Positions 53,952 to 63,820 of a DNA stretch of 64,000 nt are shown here, piece by piece. The position numbers and the translations under genes were made by a program. The notes under the pieces are model-generated. The model did no database searches. It was not told where the DNA came from and saw only the letters and a list, made by a program, of their open reading frames with translations. Origin of the DNA: Streptomyces lincolnensis (GTDB lineage Bacteria > Actinomycetota > Actinomycetes > Streptomycetales > Streptomycetaceae); the NCBI RefSeq assembly GCF_021173675.1, contig NZ_JAIHON010000009.1, positions 496,001 to 560,000 on the forward strand, given 5' to 3'. The number at the start of each line of letters is the position of its first letter. Within the stretch, counting starts at the first letter, position 1.

Positions 53952-56318
53952 TCAGCCCGTCCCGAGGCCTCGTATCCGGACCGGGTGGGACGGCTCGCTC
54001 AGACCGTCCTCACCCTCTCGCTCGACCACCACCCGCCGGCCCTCCCAGCGGGCGACGTAGCGCTCGATCTCCGGTTCGTCCCAGCCGTCGCCCGCGTCCG
54101 GCACGACCAGCCCGCCTCCGGTCCGCCCGCGCGCGGGCGCCCAGACCTCCAGTTCCAGCCCGCCGTCGTCCCCCCGCACCGGGACGACGGCGCCCGCGCG
54201 CGCGAGCACCGGAATGCGCGCCAAGGGCGCGTCGAGAAGAACCTGTGCGGGCCCCTCGTAGACCTTCTCGGTCGTGGTGTCGTACCACCGTCCCCGCGGC
54301 AGCTGCACCGCCCACCGGTCCGCCCCCGGGTCGAGCACCGGGGCCACGAGCAGACAGTCGCCCAGCAGGAACGCGTCCTCGCAGTCGCGCAGGGCCCGGT
54401 CCTCGGGCGCCGACCACCACAACGGCCGCACATAGGGCGCTCCCGTACGCCGTGCCAGATGCGCGAGGGTCACGAAGTAGGGCAGCAGCCGCCGACGCTC
54501 GTCGAGCGCCACGCGCGCGTGCTCCAGCACCTCGGCACCGTACTCCCAGGGCTCCCTGCGGCCCGCTCGCAGACTCGCGTGCGTGCGGAACAGCGGCAGA
54601 TACGCTCCCAGCTGGAACCACCGCAGATACAGCTCGGGCGAGGGATCCCCGTCGAAGCCGCCGATGTCGGGTCCCGAGTACGGCACCCCGCACAGACCGA
54701 GCCCCATGACCAGCGCCAGCGAGGCCCGCAGTCCGGACCAGCCCGTGGCCACGTCCCCCGACCACGTGCCCCCGTAGCGCTGCATGCCCGCCCAGCCGGA
54801 CCGCGAGAAGACGAAGGGGCGCTCCTCGGGGGCCAGTTCGCGCAGGCCTTCGTACCCGGCCCGGGCCATGCACAGGGCGTAGACGTTGTGGGCCTCGCGA
54901 TGATCCCCCTCGCGCCCCTCCAGGGAGTGACGGGCCGAGCGCGGCAGCGTCGACTCCCCGAAGGCGGTGAACGAGGTCGGTTCGTTCATGTCGTGCCAGA
55001 AGCCGGAGAAGCCCTGTGCGAGCCGCTCCGCGTACAGGCGCCCCCACCACTGCCGCACGCGCGCGTCCGTGAAGTCCGGAAACGCGGACTCCCCGGGCCA
55101 CACGACTCCCCGTACGAGACGTCCCGACGCGTCCCGCACGAACGCGTCCTCGGCCGTCCCGCCGTCGAACACGGCGTTGCCCGGCTCCGCCTTCACCGCC
55201 GGATCCACGATCGACACCAGCCGGACGCCGTCCCGCCGCAGGTCCTCCGCGAGCTGCGGCAGCTTCGGGAAGCGCTCCTGGTCGACCGTGAACACCTGAT
55301 GGGCGTCGTAGTGGTCGATGTCCAGATGGATCGCGTCGAGCGGCAGATCGCGCTCCTGGTAGCCCGAGACGATCCGCCGCACCTCCTGCTCACTGCCGAA
55401 GCCCCAGCGCGCGTGGTGATGGCCCAGCGCCCACGTGGGCGGCAGCGCGGGCGCACCGGAGAGCGAGGCCCAGGCGAGCAGCACGCGCGCTGGGGTGCCC
55501 ACCATCACCCAGCAGCGCAGCGGACCGCCCTCCATCCGCAGCTCGGACAGGCCGTTCCGGTCGTGCCCGGACCCCGCGCCCTCCTCGCCCTCCCGCAGGG
55601 TGACCGTGCCGTCCCACGAGGTGTCGTGGAACGCCAGGTGGGTGGCCGCGTCGGCCACCACGAACTGCACCGGCATCGTGAGGTACAGCGGATCGTCGCC
55701 GGGGCCGAAGGGCCGGCCGGGATCGGTGTTCCACAGCCGGTACGTCCCGTCCCGCAGCCGGGGCCCCGACGCCCGCCCGCCGAGCCCGAAGAACCGCGCG
55801 TCCGCGGCCACCTCCGAGCGCTGCATCCAGCGCGCCCGGCCGCCGTCCACCGGCTCCCACCAGCGGGGCGGCAGATCCCGCCGGAGCATCACACCGCCGG
55901 GCGTGAGCACCTCGATCGCGCCGTGCCGGGAGACGACGACCGTCACCCGCTCGGCGACCACCCGCCAGCCACCGTCCTTGTCCGGCTCCAGCACCGCCCG
56001 GGGATCGGGTTCCGGGCAACGGCCCGCGAGCGCGTACGACGGCTCGGGAGCGGCCCCGTCCCAGCCCCAGAAGACGGCACCGTTCACGGCCACGGTGACC
56101 CGCAGCTCGGAGCGGCTGAACCGGAGAACACCGCCCCCGGGCCCAGGCTCCACGGCCTGGAGAGGGCCGGGCACCCGCGCGCGCTCGGCGCCCCGCGGCG
56201 CCAGCCCGCTCGCGTCGGCACGCCTCCTGCGCCATGCGGCCCGTACGGTACGCAACCCTTGGGCCGCCCCCGCAGAACCAACCGTCTTCACCGAACGCAC
56301 CAGGTCACGACCTTCCAT
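53952..56318 (-). CDS. GH31 alpha-glucosidase-like glycoside hydrolase
   Basis: A 788-residue family 31 glycosidase. The catalytic nucleophile Asp is in FWHDMNEPTSF at about residue 443, with the GH31 acid/base region SRSGWAGMQRYGGTWSGDV near 510. TWALGHHHARWGFGSEQEV near 297 and IDHYDAHQVFTVDQERFP mark the barrel start, and a beta-sandwich domain ends the protein. No signal peptide is seen, so it probably works in the cytoplasm on imported alpha-glucosides. The ATG at 56318 has only a weak ribosome site. It is divergent from the acetoacetyl-CoA synthetase gene. Confidence 0.92.
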   Translation of the reverse strand: MEGRDLVRSVKTVGSAGAAQGLRTVRAAWRRRRADASGLAPRGAERARVPGPLQAVEPGPGGGVLRFSRSELRVTVAVNGAVFWGWDGAAPEPSYALAGRCPEPDPRAVLEPDKDGGWRVVAERVTVVVSRHGAIEVLTPGGVMLRRDLPPRWWEPVDGGRARWMQRSEVAADARFFGLGGRASGPRLRDGTYRLWNTDPGRPFGPGDDPLYLTMPVQFVVADAATHLAFHDTSWDGTVTLREGEEGAGSGHDRNGLSELRMEGGPLRCWVMVGTPARVLLAWASLSGAPALPPTWALGHHHARWGFGSEQEVRRIVSGYQERDLPLDAIHLDIDHYDAHQVFTVDQERFPKLPQLAEDLRRDGVRLVSIVDPAVKAEPGNAVFDGGTAEDAFVRDASGRLVRGVVWPGESAFPDFTDARVRQWWGRLYAERLAQGFSGFWHDMNEPTSFTAFGESTLPRSARHSLEGREGDHREAHNVYALCMARAGYEGLRELAPEERPFVFSRSGWAGMQRYGGTWSGDVATGWSGLRASLALVMGLGLCGVPYSGPDIGGFDGDPSPELYLRWFQLGAYLPLFRTHASLRAGRREPWEYGAEVLEHARVALDERRRLLPYFVTLAHLARRTGAPYVRPLWWSAPEDRALRDCEDAFLLGDCLLVAPVLDPGADRWAVQLPRGRWYDTTTEKVYEGPAQVLLDAPLARIPVLARAGAVVPVRGDDGGLELEVWAPARGRTGGGLVVPDAGDGWDEPEIERYVARWEGRRVVVEREGEDGLSEPSHPVRIRGLGTG

Positions 56319-56531
56319 ACTGCTCAGCCTGCCATTGACCCGCCCGCATGTGCGTATCGTTCAACTGCCGTTCACCCGTGCTGGGACCACATCTTCACGA
56401 CACGGACTATGTGGGGCTCACCCTGGCGTAGGAATTGATCACATGGCATCGTCCGTGTCAGCCGCGTCACGCGCACACCCCAGCCCGTGCGCGCAGGACG
56501 CACACCACGCGCAGAGTCCGGGAGCCGCCCC

Positions 56532-58508
56532 ATGTCGACCGTGAACCCCCAGCCGCTCTGGCAGCCCGATCCGGAACGCATCGCACGCGCTCAGGTCACC
56601 CGGTTCCAGGCCTGGGCCGCCCAGCACCACGGAGCCCCCGCCGAGGGCGGCTACGCGGCCCTGCACCGCTGGTCGGTCGACGAACTGGACACCTTCTGGA
56701 AAGCCGTCACCGAATGGTTCGACGTACGGTTCTCCACCCCCTACGCGCGCGTGCTCGGCGACCGGTCGATGCCCGGCGCCCAGTGGTTCCCCGGAGCGAC
56801 CCTCAACTACGCCGAACACGCCCTGCGCGCCCACGCGACCCGGGCGGACGAACCCGCACTCCTGTACGTCGACGAGACCCACGAACCGCGCCCGGTGACC
56901 TGGTCCGAGCTACGCCGCGAGGTCGGCTCCCTGGCCGCCGAACTGCGCGCCCTCGGCGTACGCCAGGGAGACCGTGTCAGCGGCTACCTCCCGAACATCC
57001 CCCAAGCCGTCGTCGCCCTGCTCGCCACGGCCGCCGTGGGCGGCGTGTGGACGTCCTGCGCCCCGGACTTCGGCGCCCGCAGCGTCCTGGACCGCTTCCA
57101 GCAGGTGGAACCGGTGGTCCTGTTCACCGTCGACGGCTACCGCTACGGCGGCAAGGAACACGACCGCCGCGCCACGGTCGCCGAACTCCGGCGCGAACTG
57201 CCCACCCTGCGTGCCGTCGTCCACATCCCCCTCCTGGGCACCGACGCCCCCGAGGGCGCTCTGGACTGGTCGGCCCTCACAGCGGCGGACACGGAACCCG
57301 TCTTCGAGCAGGTGCCCTTCGACCACCCCCTGTGGGTGCTCTACTCCTCCGGCACGACCGGCCTCCCCAAGGCGATCGTGCAGTCCCAGGGCGGCATCCT
57401 CGTCGAGCACCTCAAACAGCTCGCCCTGCACTGCGACCTCGGCCCCCAGGACCGCTTCTTCTGGTACACCTCGACCGGCTGGATGATGTGGAACTTCCTC
57501 GTCTCCGGCCTCCTCACCGGAACAACCGTCGTCCTGTACGACGGCAGTCCCGGCTACCCCGACACGGGCGCCCAGTGGCGGATCGCCGAACGCACCGGGG
57601 CCACCCTCTACGGGACGTCCGCGGCGTACGTCATGGCCTGCCGCAAGGCGGACGTGCACCCGGCCCGCGACTTCGACCTCTCCACGGTGCGGTGTGTCGC
57701 CACCACCGGTTCGCCGCTCCCGCCCGACGGGTTCCGCTGGCTGCACGACGAGTTCGCAGAGAGCGGGGCCGACCTGTGGATCGCCTCCGTCAGCGGCGGC
57801 ACGGACGTGTGCTCCTGCTTCGCGGGAGCCGTACCCACGCTCCCCGTGCACATCGGCGAACTCCAGGCACCCGGCCTGGGCACGGACCTCCAGTCCTGGG
57901 ACCCGAGCGGCAAGCCCCTGATCGACGAGGTCGGCGAGCTGGTGGTCACCAACCCCATGCCGTCCATGCCGATCCGCTTCTGGAACGACCCCGACGGCAG
58001 CCGCTACCACGACAGCTACTTCGACACGTATCCCGGCGTCTGGCGCCACGGCGACTGGATCACCATCACCGCGCGCGGATCCGTCGTCATCCACGGCCGC
58101 TCCGACTCGACCCTCAACCGCCAGGGCGTCCGCATGGGTTCGGCCGACATCTACGAAGCGGTCGAACGCCTCCCGGAGATCAAGGAGTCGCTCGTCGTCG
58201 GCATCGAACAACCCGACGGCGGCTACTGGATGCCCCTCTTCGTCCACCTGAGCCCGGGGGCCACCCTCGACGACGCCCTCCTGGGCCGCATCAAGCAGAC
58301 CATCCGCGAACACCTCTCGCCCCGCCACGTCCCCGACGAGGTCATCGAGGTCCCCGGCATCCCGCACACCCTCACCGGCAAGCGCATCGAGGTGCCCGTC
58401 AAGCGCCTTCTCCAGGGCACCGCCCTGGAGAAGGCGGTCAACCCCGGCTCCATCGACAACCTCGACCTGCTCCACTTCTACGAGGACCTGGCCCGCAAAC
58501 GCGCCTGA
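56532..58508 (+). CDS. Acetoacetyl-CoA synthetase
   Basis: A 658-residue AMP-forming ligase joining acetoacetate and CoA. The adenylation motif YSSGTTGLPKAIVQSQGG is at about residue 275, and GWMMWNFLVSGLLTGTTVVL near 317 is typical of acetoacetate-CoA ligases. The C-terminal A10 lysine motif TLTGKRIEVPVKRLLQG is near 618. Start and length agree with the family. It allows acetoacetate to be salvaged for acetyl-CoA or polyketide and leucine-derived carbon. The ATG has GGGAGCC. It converges on the MocR gene with 17 bases between. Confidence 0.94.
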   Translation: MSTVNPQPLWQPDPERIARAQVTRFQAWAAQHHGAPAEGGYAALHRWSVDELDTFWKAVTEWFDVRFSTPYARVLGDRSMPGAQWFPGATLNYAEHALRAHATRADEPALLYVDETHEPRPVTWSELRREVGSLAAELRALGVRQGDRVSGYLPNIPQAVVALLATAAVGGVWTSCAPDFGARSVLDRFQQVEPVVLFTVDGYRYGGKEHDRRATVAELRRELPTLRAVVHIPLLGTDAPEGALDWSALTAADTEPVFEQVPFDHPLWVLYSSGTTGLPKAIVQSQGGILVEHLKQLALHCDLGPQDRFFWYTSTGWMMWNFLVSGLLTGTTVVLYDGSPGYPDTGAQWRIAERTGATLYGTSAAYVMACRKADVHPARDFDLSTVRCVATTGSPLPPDGFRWLHDEFAESGADLWIASVSGGTDVCSCFAGAVPTLPVHIGELQAPGLGTDLQSWDPSGKPLIDEVGELVVTNPMPSMPIRFWNDPDGSRYHDSYFDTYPGVWRHGDWITITARGSVVIHGRSDSTLNRQGVRMGSADIYEAVERLPEIKESLVVGIEQPDGGYWMPLFVHLSPGATLDDALLGRIKQTIREHLSPRHVPDEVIEVPGIPHTLTGKRIEVPVKRLLQGTALEKAVNPGSIDNLDLLHFYEDLARKRA

Positions 58509-58525
58509 CCACCCTCCCGGGACGC

Positions 58526-59845
58526 TCACCCCCCATAGGTGGCCTCGGACTCGCCGAGTACGGCGGCGAAGTCCGAGGCCAACCGCACCGCGTCGGCCGG
58601 TTCGAGATCCGCGACGGAGATCCGCACGCCCGGACCGGAGGCCAGCCGGAACCGGGCACCCGCCGCGACCCACCACCCGTACGACCGCAGCCCGTTCACC
58701 ACCGCCGACTCGTCCCGCACGGGCACCCAGAGATTCATGCCGCTCACCCCGTGCCCCTCGATGCCGCGCTCGGCGAACTCCCCGAGGGCGGCGTCGCGGC
58801 GCGAGGCATAGGCGTCCTGAGCACGCGCCACCAGCGCGCGCGTGTCGTCGTCGGTCATCAACCCGAGCACCGTTTCCTGCAGCAGATGACTGACCCATCC
58901 CGAGGTCAGCAGCAACCTCCCGTCGTGCCGTGCCAGCGTGGTCGCGTCACAGGCAGCGGTCGCCCACCGCAGGTCCGTGCCCAGGAACTTGCTGACGGTC
59001 CGCACATGGACCCAGCGCCGCAACCCACCACCGGTCAGCGTCCGCAGGGGCGCGCCGGCGACGGCGGACGCGTGATCGTTCTCCACGACCAGCACGTCCG
59101 GCTCGTCCCGCAGCACCTCGACCAACTCGTCCCGACGGGCCGCCGAGAAGCGGCCGCCGTACGGATTCTGCGCCCGTGGACTGCACACGAGCGCCCGCAC
59201 GCCCGCACCCAACGCACCGCGCACCGCGTCCGGGCGGACACCCTCGTCGTCCACGGCCACCGGAACGATCCTCAAGCCCAGCGTCGTGACCAGATCCAGC
59301 AGGTGGTGATATCCGGGGTCCTCCATGGCCACCGCGTCGCCGGGCCGCAGCTCCACGGACAGCAGCCGCCCGATCAGATCCAGCGCCCCGTGCGCGAAGG
59401 TCACGTGCTCCACGGGGATCCCGTCGGGCCGCAACCAGTCGCGCACGGACTCCTCCAACCGCGCCAGTCGCGGCGTCGACCGGTGCGAGCGCGTGCCGGG
59501 GGAGAGGCGAGAGGGCGGGACGAGACTCGGCAGCAGCGCCGGATCCGGATGTCCGCCGGACAGATCCCGCAGCCCCTCCGGGACTCTCGGCGGCCGTCGT
59601 GAGGCCACCGCCGGCGCCGGTGCCACCACCGTCCCACCGCGCCCGCGCGTGACCACGAGGCCACGTCGGCGCAGCTCCTTGTAGGCCGTCGCCACGGTCC
59701 CGGGACTCACCCCCAGGTCGTCCGCGAGCCGCCGCACGGGAGGCAGCGCGGCCCCCGGCTCCAACACCCCCTCGGCGACGCCCCGTTCCACGGACGCGGC
59801 AATCCCCTTGGCCGTCGTACCACTGATCCCATAATGTATTGCCAC
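58526..59845 (-). CDS. MocR-type GntR/aminotransferase regulator (PtsJ-like)
   Basis: A 439-residue GntR-aminotransferase chimera. The winged helix is at residues 10-75 (AEGVLEPGAALPPVRRLADD then LGVSPGTVATAYKELRRRGL). The PLP domain has its lysine in RTVSKFLGTDLRWA near 285 and NPYGGRFS near 220. It is divergent from an MFS gene and shares a palindrome/direct-repeat spacer. PtsJ regulators of enteric bacteria sit next to pts genes, and ptsI is about 2.3 kb away here, but the divergent MFS gene is the more likely target. The GTG at 59845 is preceded by a -35/-10 pair (TTGCTC, 17 bases, CATAAT) that leaves almost no leader. Confidence 0.87.
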   Translation of the reverse strand: MAIHYGISGTTAKGIAASVERGVAEGVLEPGAALPPVRRLADDLGVSPGTVATAYKELRRRGLVVTRGRGGTVVAPAPAVASRRPPRVPEGLRDLSGGHPDPALLPSLVPPSRLSPGTRSHRSTPRLARLEESVRDWLRPDGIPVEHVTFAHGALDLIGRLLSVELRPGDAVAMEDPGYHHLLDLVTTLGLRIVPVAVDDEGVRPDAVRGALGAGVRALVCSPRAQNPYGGRFSAARRDELVEVLRDEPDVLVVENDHASAVAGAPLRTLTGGGLRRWVHVRTVSKFLGTDLRWATAACDATTLARHDGRLLLTSGWVSHLLQETVLGLMTDDDTRALVARAQDAYASRRDAALGEFAERGIEGHGVSGMNLWVPVRDESAVVNGLRSYGWWVAAGARFRLASGPGVRISVADLEPADAVRLASDFAAVLGESEATYGG

Positions 59846-59881
59846 ATTGTCGATTATGTATCAGTACATAACTCGGAGCAA
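59832..59881. promoter_or_regulatory. AT-rich divergent promoter/operator of the MocR-MFS pair
   Basis: Direct repeats TAATGTAT (59832-59839) and TTATGTAT (59854-59861) are 22 bases apart. The second is also one arm of the inverted repeat TTATGTA TCAG TACATAA (59854-59871). On the minus strand TTGCTC (59881-59876), 17 bases and CATAAT (59858-59853) form the MocR promoter. Two in-phase repeats suit a MocR dimer binding site covering its own promoter. Confidence 0.65.
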
Positions 59882-59890
59882 GGGGGAACA

Positions 59891-61165
59891 GTGCATCCGA
59901 TACGTCGCGCGGCCGCATGGTCGAAGGGCATCCCCGGCGGACGAGACGGCCGCCGCATGCTCGCCGTCGCCCTCGTCGACCGCGTCGGCAGCGGCCTCTG
60001 GGCCTCCGTGTCCGTCCTGTACTTCACCTACGTCTGCGGACTCTCCGTCGCCCAGGTCGGCACCCTCGTCGCCGCCGCAAGCGCCATCGGCATCGCCGGA
60101 GCGCCGATCGGCGGCCGCCTCGCCGACCGCTTCCCCCTCACCCGCGTCCTGCCCACGGTCCAACTCCTGCGCGCCCTGGCCTCCTTCGCCCTGCTCACCA
60201 CCGACGACTACGCCCTGCTCCTCGCCTTCACCGCCGTCGGAGCCCTCGGAGACCGCGCCGCGAGCGTCCTCACCAGGCTCTACGCCACCCGCGTCGCAGG
60301 ACCGGACCGGGTCCGCTACCAAGCCGTCCAGCGAACCGTCGCCAACGCGGGCTGGGCCTTGGGCGGCCTCGCCGCCGCGGCGGCCCTCGCCCTGAACACC
60401 TCCACCGCCTACCAGTGGCTTCTCACGGGCGACGCCCTGTCCTTCCTGGCATCGGCCCTCCTGATCCTGCGCTGCGCCGAACCGCCCTCGCCCTCGCGCA
60501 CCGTCGCCACGTCCAAAGACCCCGGCCCCACTGCCAGGCTGGCGAACCCCTGGCGCGACCGCACCTACCTCGCCTACGTCGCCACCGAGACCGTCCTCTC
60601 CCTCCACGACGCCGTCTTCAAGGTCGGGCTCCCCCTCTGGATCGCCCACACCGACAACGCACCACACGGCCTCGCACCCCTGCTGCTCGTCCTCAACAAC
60701 GTGCTGGTGGTGGCCCTCCAAGTGCCCCTGGCCCGCTTCGGCGCCACCACGACGGCCGCGCGCAACCTCCTCCTGCCGCTCTCGGTCGCCTTCGCGCTGG
60801 GCGGCGCGACCATGGCGCTCTCGGCAACTGGAGGACCTCTCCTCGCCACGCTCCTCCTCACCGCGGCGGCCGTCGCCTTCACCCTCGCCGAGATCCTGCA
60901 CGCCACCGTCTCCTGGGAAATCTCCGTGGCCCTCGCCCCCGCCACCTCACAGGGCGCCTACCTCGGCGTCCACGGTCTCGCCCAGTCCGCCCAGCGCAGT
61001 GTGGGACCACTCGCCGTCACCGCGGCCATCGCCACCGGCCCGATCGGCTGGACCGCCTTCGGCGCCACCATTGGCCTGACCTGCCTGATCCAGCACAGAA
61101 CCGTCCGCGACCGTCTCGCCCGGACCCCGTTGTCAGTGCCGCCGGTTACTGTGAGTGAGCATTGA
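59891..61165 (+). CDS. MFS transporter, divergent from MocR
   Basis: A 424-residue major facilitator with 12 hydrophobic segments. Motif A is GGRLADRFPLTRVL near residue 73, and LYATRVAGPDRVRYQAVQRT near 135 follows. It resembles drug or small-molecule exporters of the DHA1-like group. The GTG at 59891 has AGGGGGAACA, identical to the ribosome site of the next gene. It is divergent from a MocR regulator, which often controls a neighbouring transporter gene. The substrate is unknown. The following gene starts 22 bases downstream and is likely co-transcribed. Confidence 0.87.
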   Translation: MHPIRRAAAWSKGIPGGRDGRRMLAVALVDRVGSGLWASVSVLYFTYVCGLSVAQVGTLVAAASAIGIAGAPIGGRLADRFPLTRVLPTVQLLRALASFALLTTDDYALLLAFTAVGALGDRAASVLTRLYATRVAGPDRVRYQAVQRTVANAGWALGGLAAAAALALNTSTAYQWLLTGDALSFLASALLILRCAEPPSPSRTVATSKDPGPTARLANPWRDRTYLAYVATETVLSLHDAVFKVGLPLWIAHTDNAPHGLAPLLLVLNNVLVVALQVPLARFGATTTAARNLLLPLSVAFALGGATMALSATGGPLLATLLLTAAAVAFTLAEILHATVSWEISVALAPATSQGAYLGVHGLAQSAQRSVGPLAVTAAIATGPIGWTAFGATIGLTCLIQHRTVRDRLARTPLSVPPVTVSEH

Positions 61166-61187
61166 TCGACCGCGCACAGGGGGAACC

Positions 61188-62081
61188 ATGGCTCACACCG
61201 ACCACCAGACCATGCGACGCGTACTGCGCCGCGAAATCGCCGGCACCATCGGCCTGCTGACCGACGAACACGACTTCCGGGCCATGCGGCGCTACCGCAC
61301 CTTCACCTTCGACGACCACACGACCTACCTGAGGCAGGTGGAAGACCTCCTCAGGACCCGCGCCGCCCAGGGCACCCACACCACCGTCGCCCTCTTCGAC
61401 CCCCAGGAATACGCCGAGTTCTGCACCGACGCCGGCCTCGACCCCGACATCCCCGCAAGCCGCACACGCTTCACGGCGGAACTGGCGAGCACCGGCCCGA
61501 CCATCCCCTACGACGGCCAGCCCCTCACCGATCTCGTACCGGCCCTCGTGGACGAAGCCGTACGACAAGCCACCTGGGAGTACGCGAGCACCCTGCTGGC
61601 ACGACTCGGAGCATGCGCCTCCTGCGGCGAGGACATCGGCCGCGCCGCCTTCCTGCGCGCCTCCCACCTGCTCGTCCGTGTCCTCGAAACAGCGCACCCG
61701 GGCAACCACCACCTCGTGTGCAGCGTCACCGGCACCCCGGAAACCCTCGTCTCCGTCCTGCACGCCGACGAGGAGACCGACGGCGGCACCCACCTCGACG
61801 AGGCGGAAGCCCTCGAGTTCACCACCGTCCTGGCCCTCGGCCTCGCCACACACAGCCCCGGCGGCCTCGTCATGCGCACCAGCAGCTCCGGCACCCCGGA
61901 CCGCATCTACGGCTGGCGCCTGCGCCGAGAAGGACTCGAGCCACTCACCGCCGGCGAAGTGTTCGACGCCTACTGCACCGACATCGATTCCGGCGACATC
62001 ATCTCCCCGGAATCGCACGTCGACTACTGCGCACCCCCCGACCTCGGAGACACCGGCCAGGCACCGGCGCACCACCACTGA
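61188..62081 (+). CDS. Streptomyces-type conserved hypothetical protein (DUF6227-like)
   Basis: A 297-residue soluble protein without a known catalytic motif. It begins with a helical block (MRRVLRREIAGTIGLLTDEH) and has a CASCGED cysteine pair near residue 145. A His/Glu-rich region (ETAHPGNHHLVCSV) and a long C-terminal part with Asp-rich stretches follow. Such proteins are widely conserved in Streptomyces as unknowns; the DUF name is from memory and needs checking. The ATG at 61188 follows AGGGGGAACC. It lies 22 bases after the MFS gene, so the two may be one operon, and it ends at the strong hairpin 62086-62122. Confidence 0.7.
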   Translation: MAHTDHQTMRRVLRREIAGTIGLLTDEHDFRAMRRYRTFTFDDHTTYLRQVEDLLRTRAAQGTHTTVALFDPQEYAEFCTDAGLDPDIPASRTRFTAELASTGPTIPYDGQPLTDLVPALVDEAVRQATWEYASTLLARLGACASCGEDIGRAAFLRASHLLVRVLETAHPGNHHLVCSVTGTPETLVSVLHADEETDGGTHLDEAEALEFTTVLALGLATHSPGGLVMRTSSSGTPDRIYGWRLRREGLEPLTAGEVFDAYCTDIDSGDIISPESHVDYCAPPDLGDTGQAPAHHH

Positions 62082-62085
62082 ACGC

Positions 62086-62122
62086 GTGAGGGGCGCCCAC
62101 CCGAAGGTGGAGCGCCCCTCAC
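62086..62122. terminator. Strong bidirectional terminator between the hypothetical gene and ptsI
   Basis: Arms GTGAGGGGCGC and GCGCCCCTCAC, extended by CCACC and GGTGG with a single bulged A and a CGAA loop. It is 4 bases after one stop and 27 bases beyond the ptsI stop on the other strand. Confidence 0.85.
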
Positions 62123-62149
62123 CGACCGCACAAAGGCAGCACGGTCCGA

Positions 62150-63820
62150 CTACTCGCCGGACAACACCGCCTGAGCCGCGGTACGCGCGTCCTCGGCACT
62201 GTCCGCGGCCCGAGCGGCAGCCGCCGCCCGCTCGCACTGCGCCAGCGTGAACTTCGCCAGCGTCGCCCGGACATAAGGAATCGAAGCCGCCCCCATGGAG
62301 AGCGAGGTGACCCCCAGACCGGTCAGCACACACGCGAGCAGCGGATCGGACGCGGCCTCACCGCAGACACCACAGCTCTTGCCCTCGGCCTTCGCGGCCT
62401 CGGCGGACAGCGCCACCAGGTCCAGCAGCGCGGGCTGCCACGGATCCTGAAGCCGGGACACCGCACCCACCTGCCGGTCCGCGGCGAAGGTGTACTGAGC
62501 CAGGTCGTTGGTCCCCAGCGACAGGAACTCGACCTCCTGAAGCACCGAGCGCGCCCGCAGCGCGGCCGACGGGATCTCCACCATCGCACCGAACTTCGCC
62601 CGCAGCCCCGCCTCACGGCAGGCGTCGGCGAACGCCTTCGCGTCGGCGCGGTCCGCCACCATCGGAGCCATGACCTCGAGGTAGACAGGCAGCCCCTCGG
62701 CGGCCTTGGCCAGCGCCGTCAGCTGCGTGCGCAGCACATCCGGGTGGTCGAGCAGCGTCCGCAGACCCCGCACACCCAGCGCGGGGTTCGGCTCGTCGCC
62801 CGGCGTGAGGAAGTCCAGCGGCTTGTCCGCGCCCGCGTCCAGCACCCGCACCACGACACGGCCCTCGGGGAACGCCTCGAGGACCTGCCGGTAGGCCTCG
62901 ACCTGCTTCTCCTCCGAGGGAGCATTCTTGCTGTCGTCGAGGAAGAGGAACTCGGTACGGAAAAGACCGACGCCCTCGGCACCCGCCTCAAGGGCGGCCG
63001 GAACGTCCGCGGGCCCACCGACATTGGCCAGCAGCGGCACCTTGTGCCCGTCGGCCGTGGCGCCCGGACCGGTCGCCCCGGCAAGCGCCGCCTTGCGCTC
63101 GGCGGCAGCGGCCTCCAGCTGCGCCTTCTTCTCGGCGCTCGGGTTCACGAAGATGTCACCGGTGCTGCCGTCGACGGCGATCACCGTGCCCTCGGTGAGC
63201 TCACCCGCGCCCGGCAGGGCCACGACCGCCGGAACCCCCAGCGCCCGAGCCAGAATCGCACTGTGACTGGTCGGCCCACCCTCCTCGGTCACGAAACCGA
63301 GAACCAGAGTCGGGTCCAACAGCGCCGTATCGGCGGGCGCGAGATCCCGCGCCACCAGCACATACGGCTCGTCGCTGTCCGGGACACCCGGCATGGGCAC
63401 CCCGAGCAGACGGGCGACGATACGATTCCGCACGTCGTCGAGATCGGCGACGCGCCCGGCAAGGTACTCACCGGCCCCCGCCAGCAGCTCGCGGTATGCG
63501 GCGAACGCGTCGTACACGGCACGCTCGGCCGTGCTGCCGACGGCGATTCGCCGGTCCACGTCCGCCATGAGCTCGGGGTCCTGCGCCATCATGGCCTGCG
63601 CCTCGAGCACGGCCTGGGCCTCGCCCCCGGCCAGGTTGCCGCGCGCCATCAGATCGGCGGCCACCGCTTCCACGGCCTTGCGGGCGCGCCCCTGTTCACG
63701 CTCCGCGTCCTCCGCGGGAATCTGCTTGGCAGGCGGTTCCAGCACCGCCGTTCCCATGTGCCGAACCTCGCCGATCGCCACACCGTGACTCACGCCGACG
63801 CCTCGCAGCGTTGTCTCCAT
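62150..63820 (-). CDS. ptsI: PTS enzyme I (phosphoenolpyruvate-protein phosphotransferase)
   Basis: A 556-residue enzyme I that takes phosphate from PEP and passes it to HPr, starting sugar uptake by the PTS (in Streptomyces mainly N-acetylglucosamine and fructose). The active His is in GGPTSHSAILARALG at about residue 186. The PEP-binding barrel shows EGVGLFRTEFLFLD near 292 and SLGTNDLAQYTFAADR near 445, and the catalytic Cys is in GKSCGVCGEAASDP near 495. Length equals that of S. coelicolor PtsI. ATG 63820 was chosen by this match although the frame remains open to 63898. crr lies just upstream on the same strand. Confidence 0.96.
   Translation of the reverse strand: METTLRGVGVSHGVAIGEVRHMGTAVLEPPAKQIPAEDAEREQGRARKAVEAVAADLMARGNLAGGEAQAVLEAQAMMAQDPELMADVDRRIAVGSTAERAVYDAFAAYRELLAGAGEYLAGRVADLDDVRNRIVARLLGVPMPGVPDSDEPYVLVARDLAPADTALLDPTLVLGFVTEEGGPTSHSAILARALGVPAVVALPGAGELTEGTVIAVDGSTGDIFVNPSAEKKAQLEAAAAERKAALAGATGPGATADGHKVPLLANVGGPADVPAALEAGAEGVGLFRTEFLFLDDSKNAPSEEKQVEAYRQVLEAFPEGRVVVRVLDAGADKPLDFLTPGDEPNPALGVRGLRTLLDHPDVLRTQLTALAKAAEGLPVYLEVMAPMVADRADAKAFADACREAGLRAKFGAMVEIPSAALRARSVLQEVEFLSLGTNDLAQYTFAADRQVGAVSRLQDPWQPALLDLVALSAEAAKAEGKSCGVCGEAASDPLLACVLTGLGVTSLSMGAASIPYVRATLAKFTLAQCERAAAAARAADSAEDARTAAQAVLSGE

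Noticed and set aside
58526..63820. The second MocR regulator as a true PtsJ controlling the pts genes
   Set aside because: It lies about 2.3 kb away, divergent from an MFS gene with shared operator repeats, and a strong terminator separates it from ptsI; the transporter is the better target.
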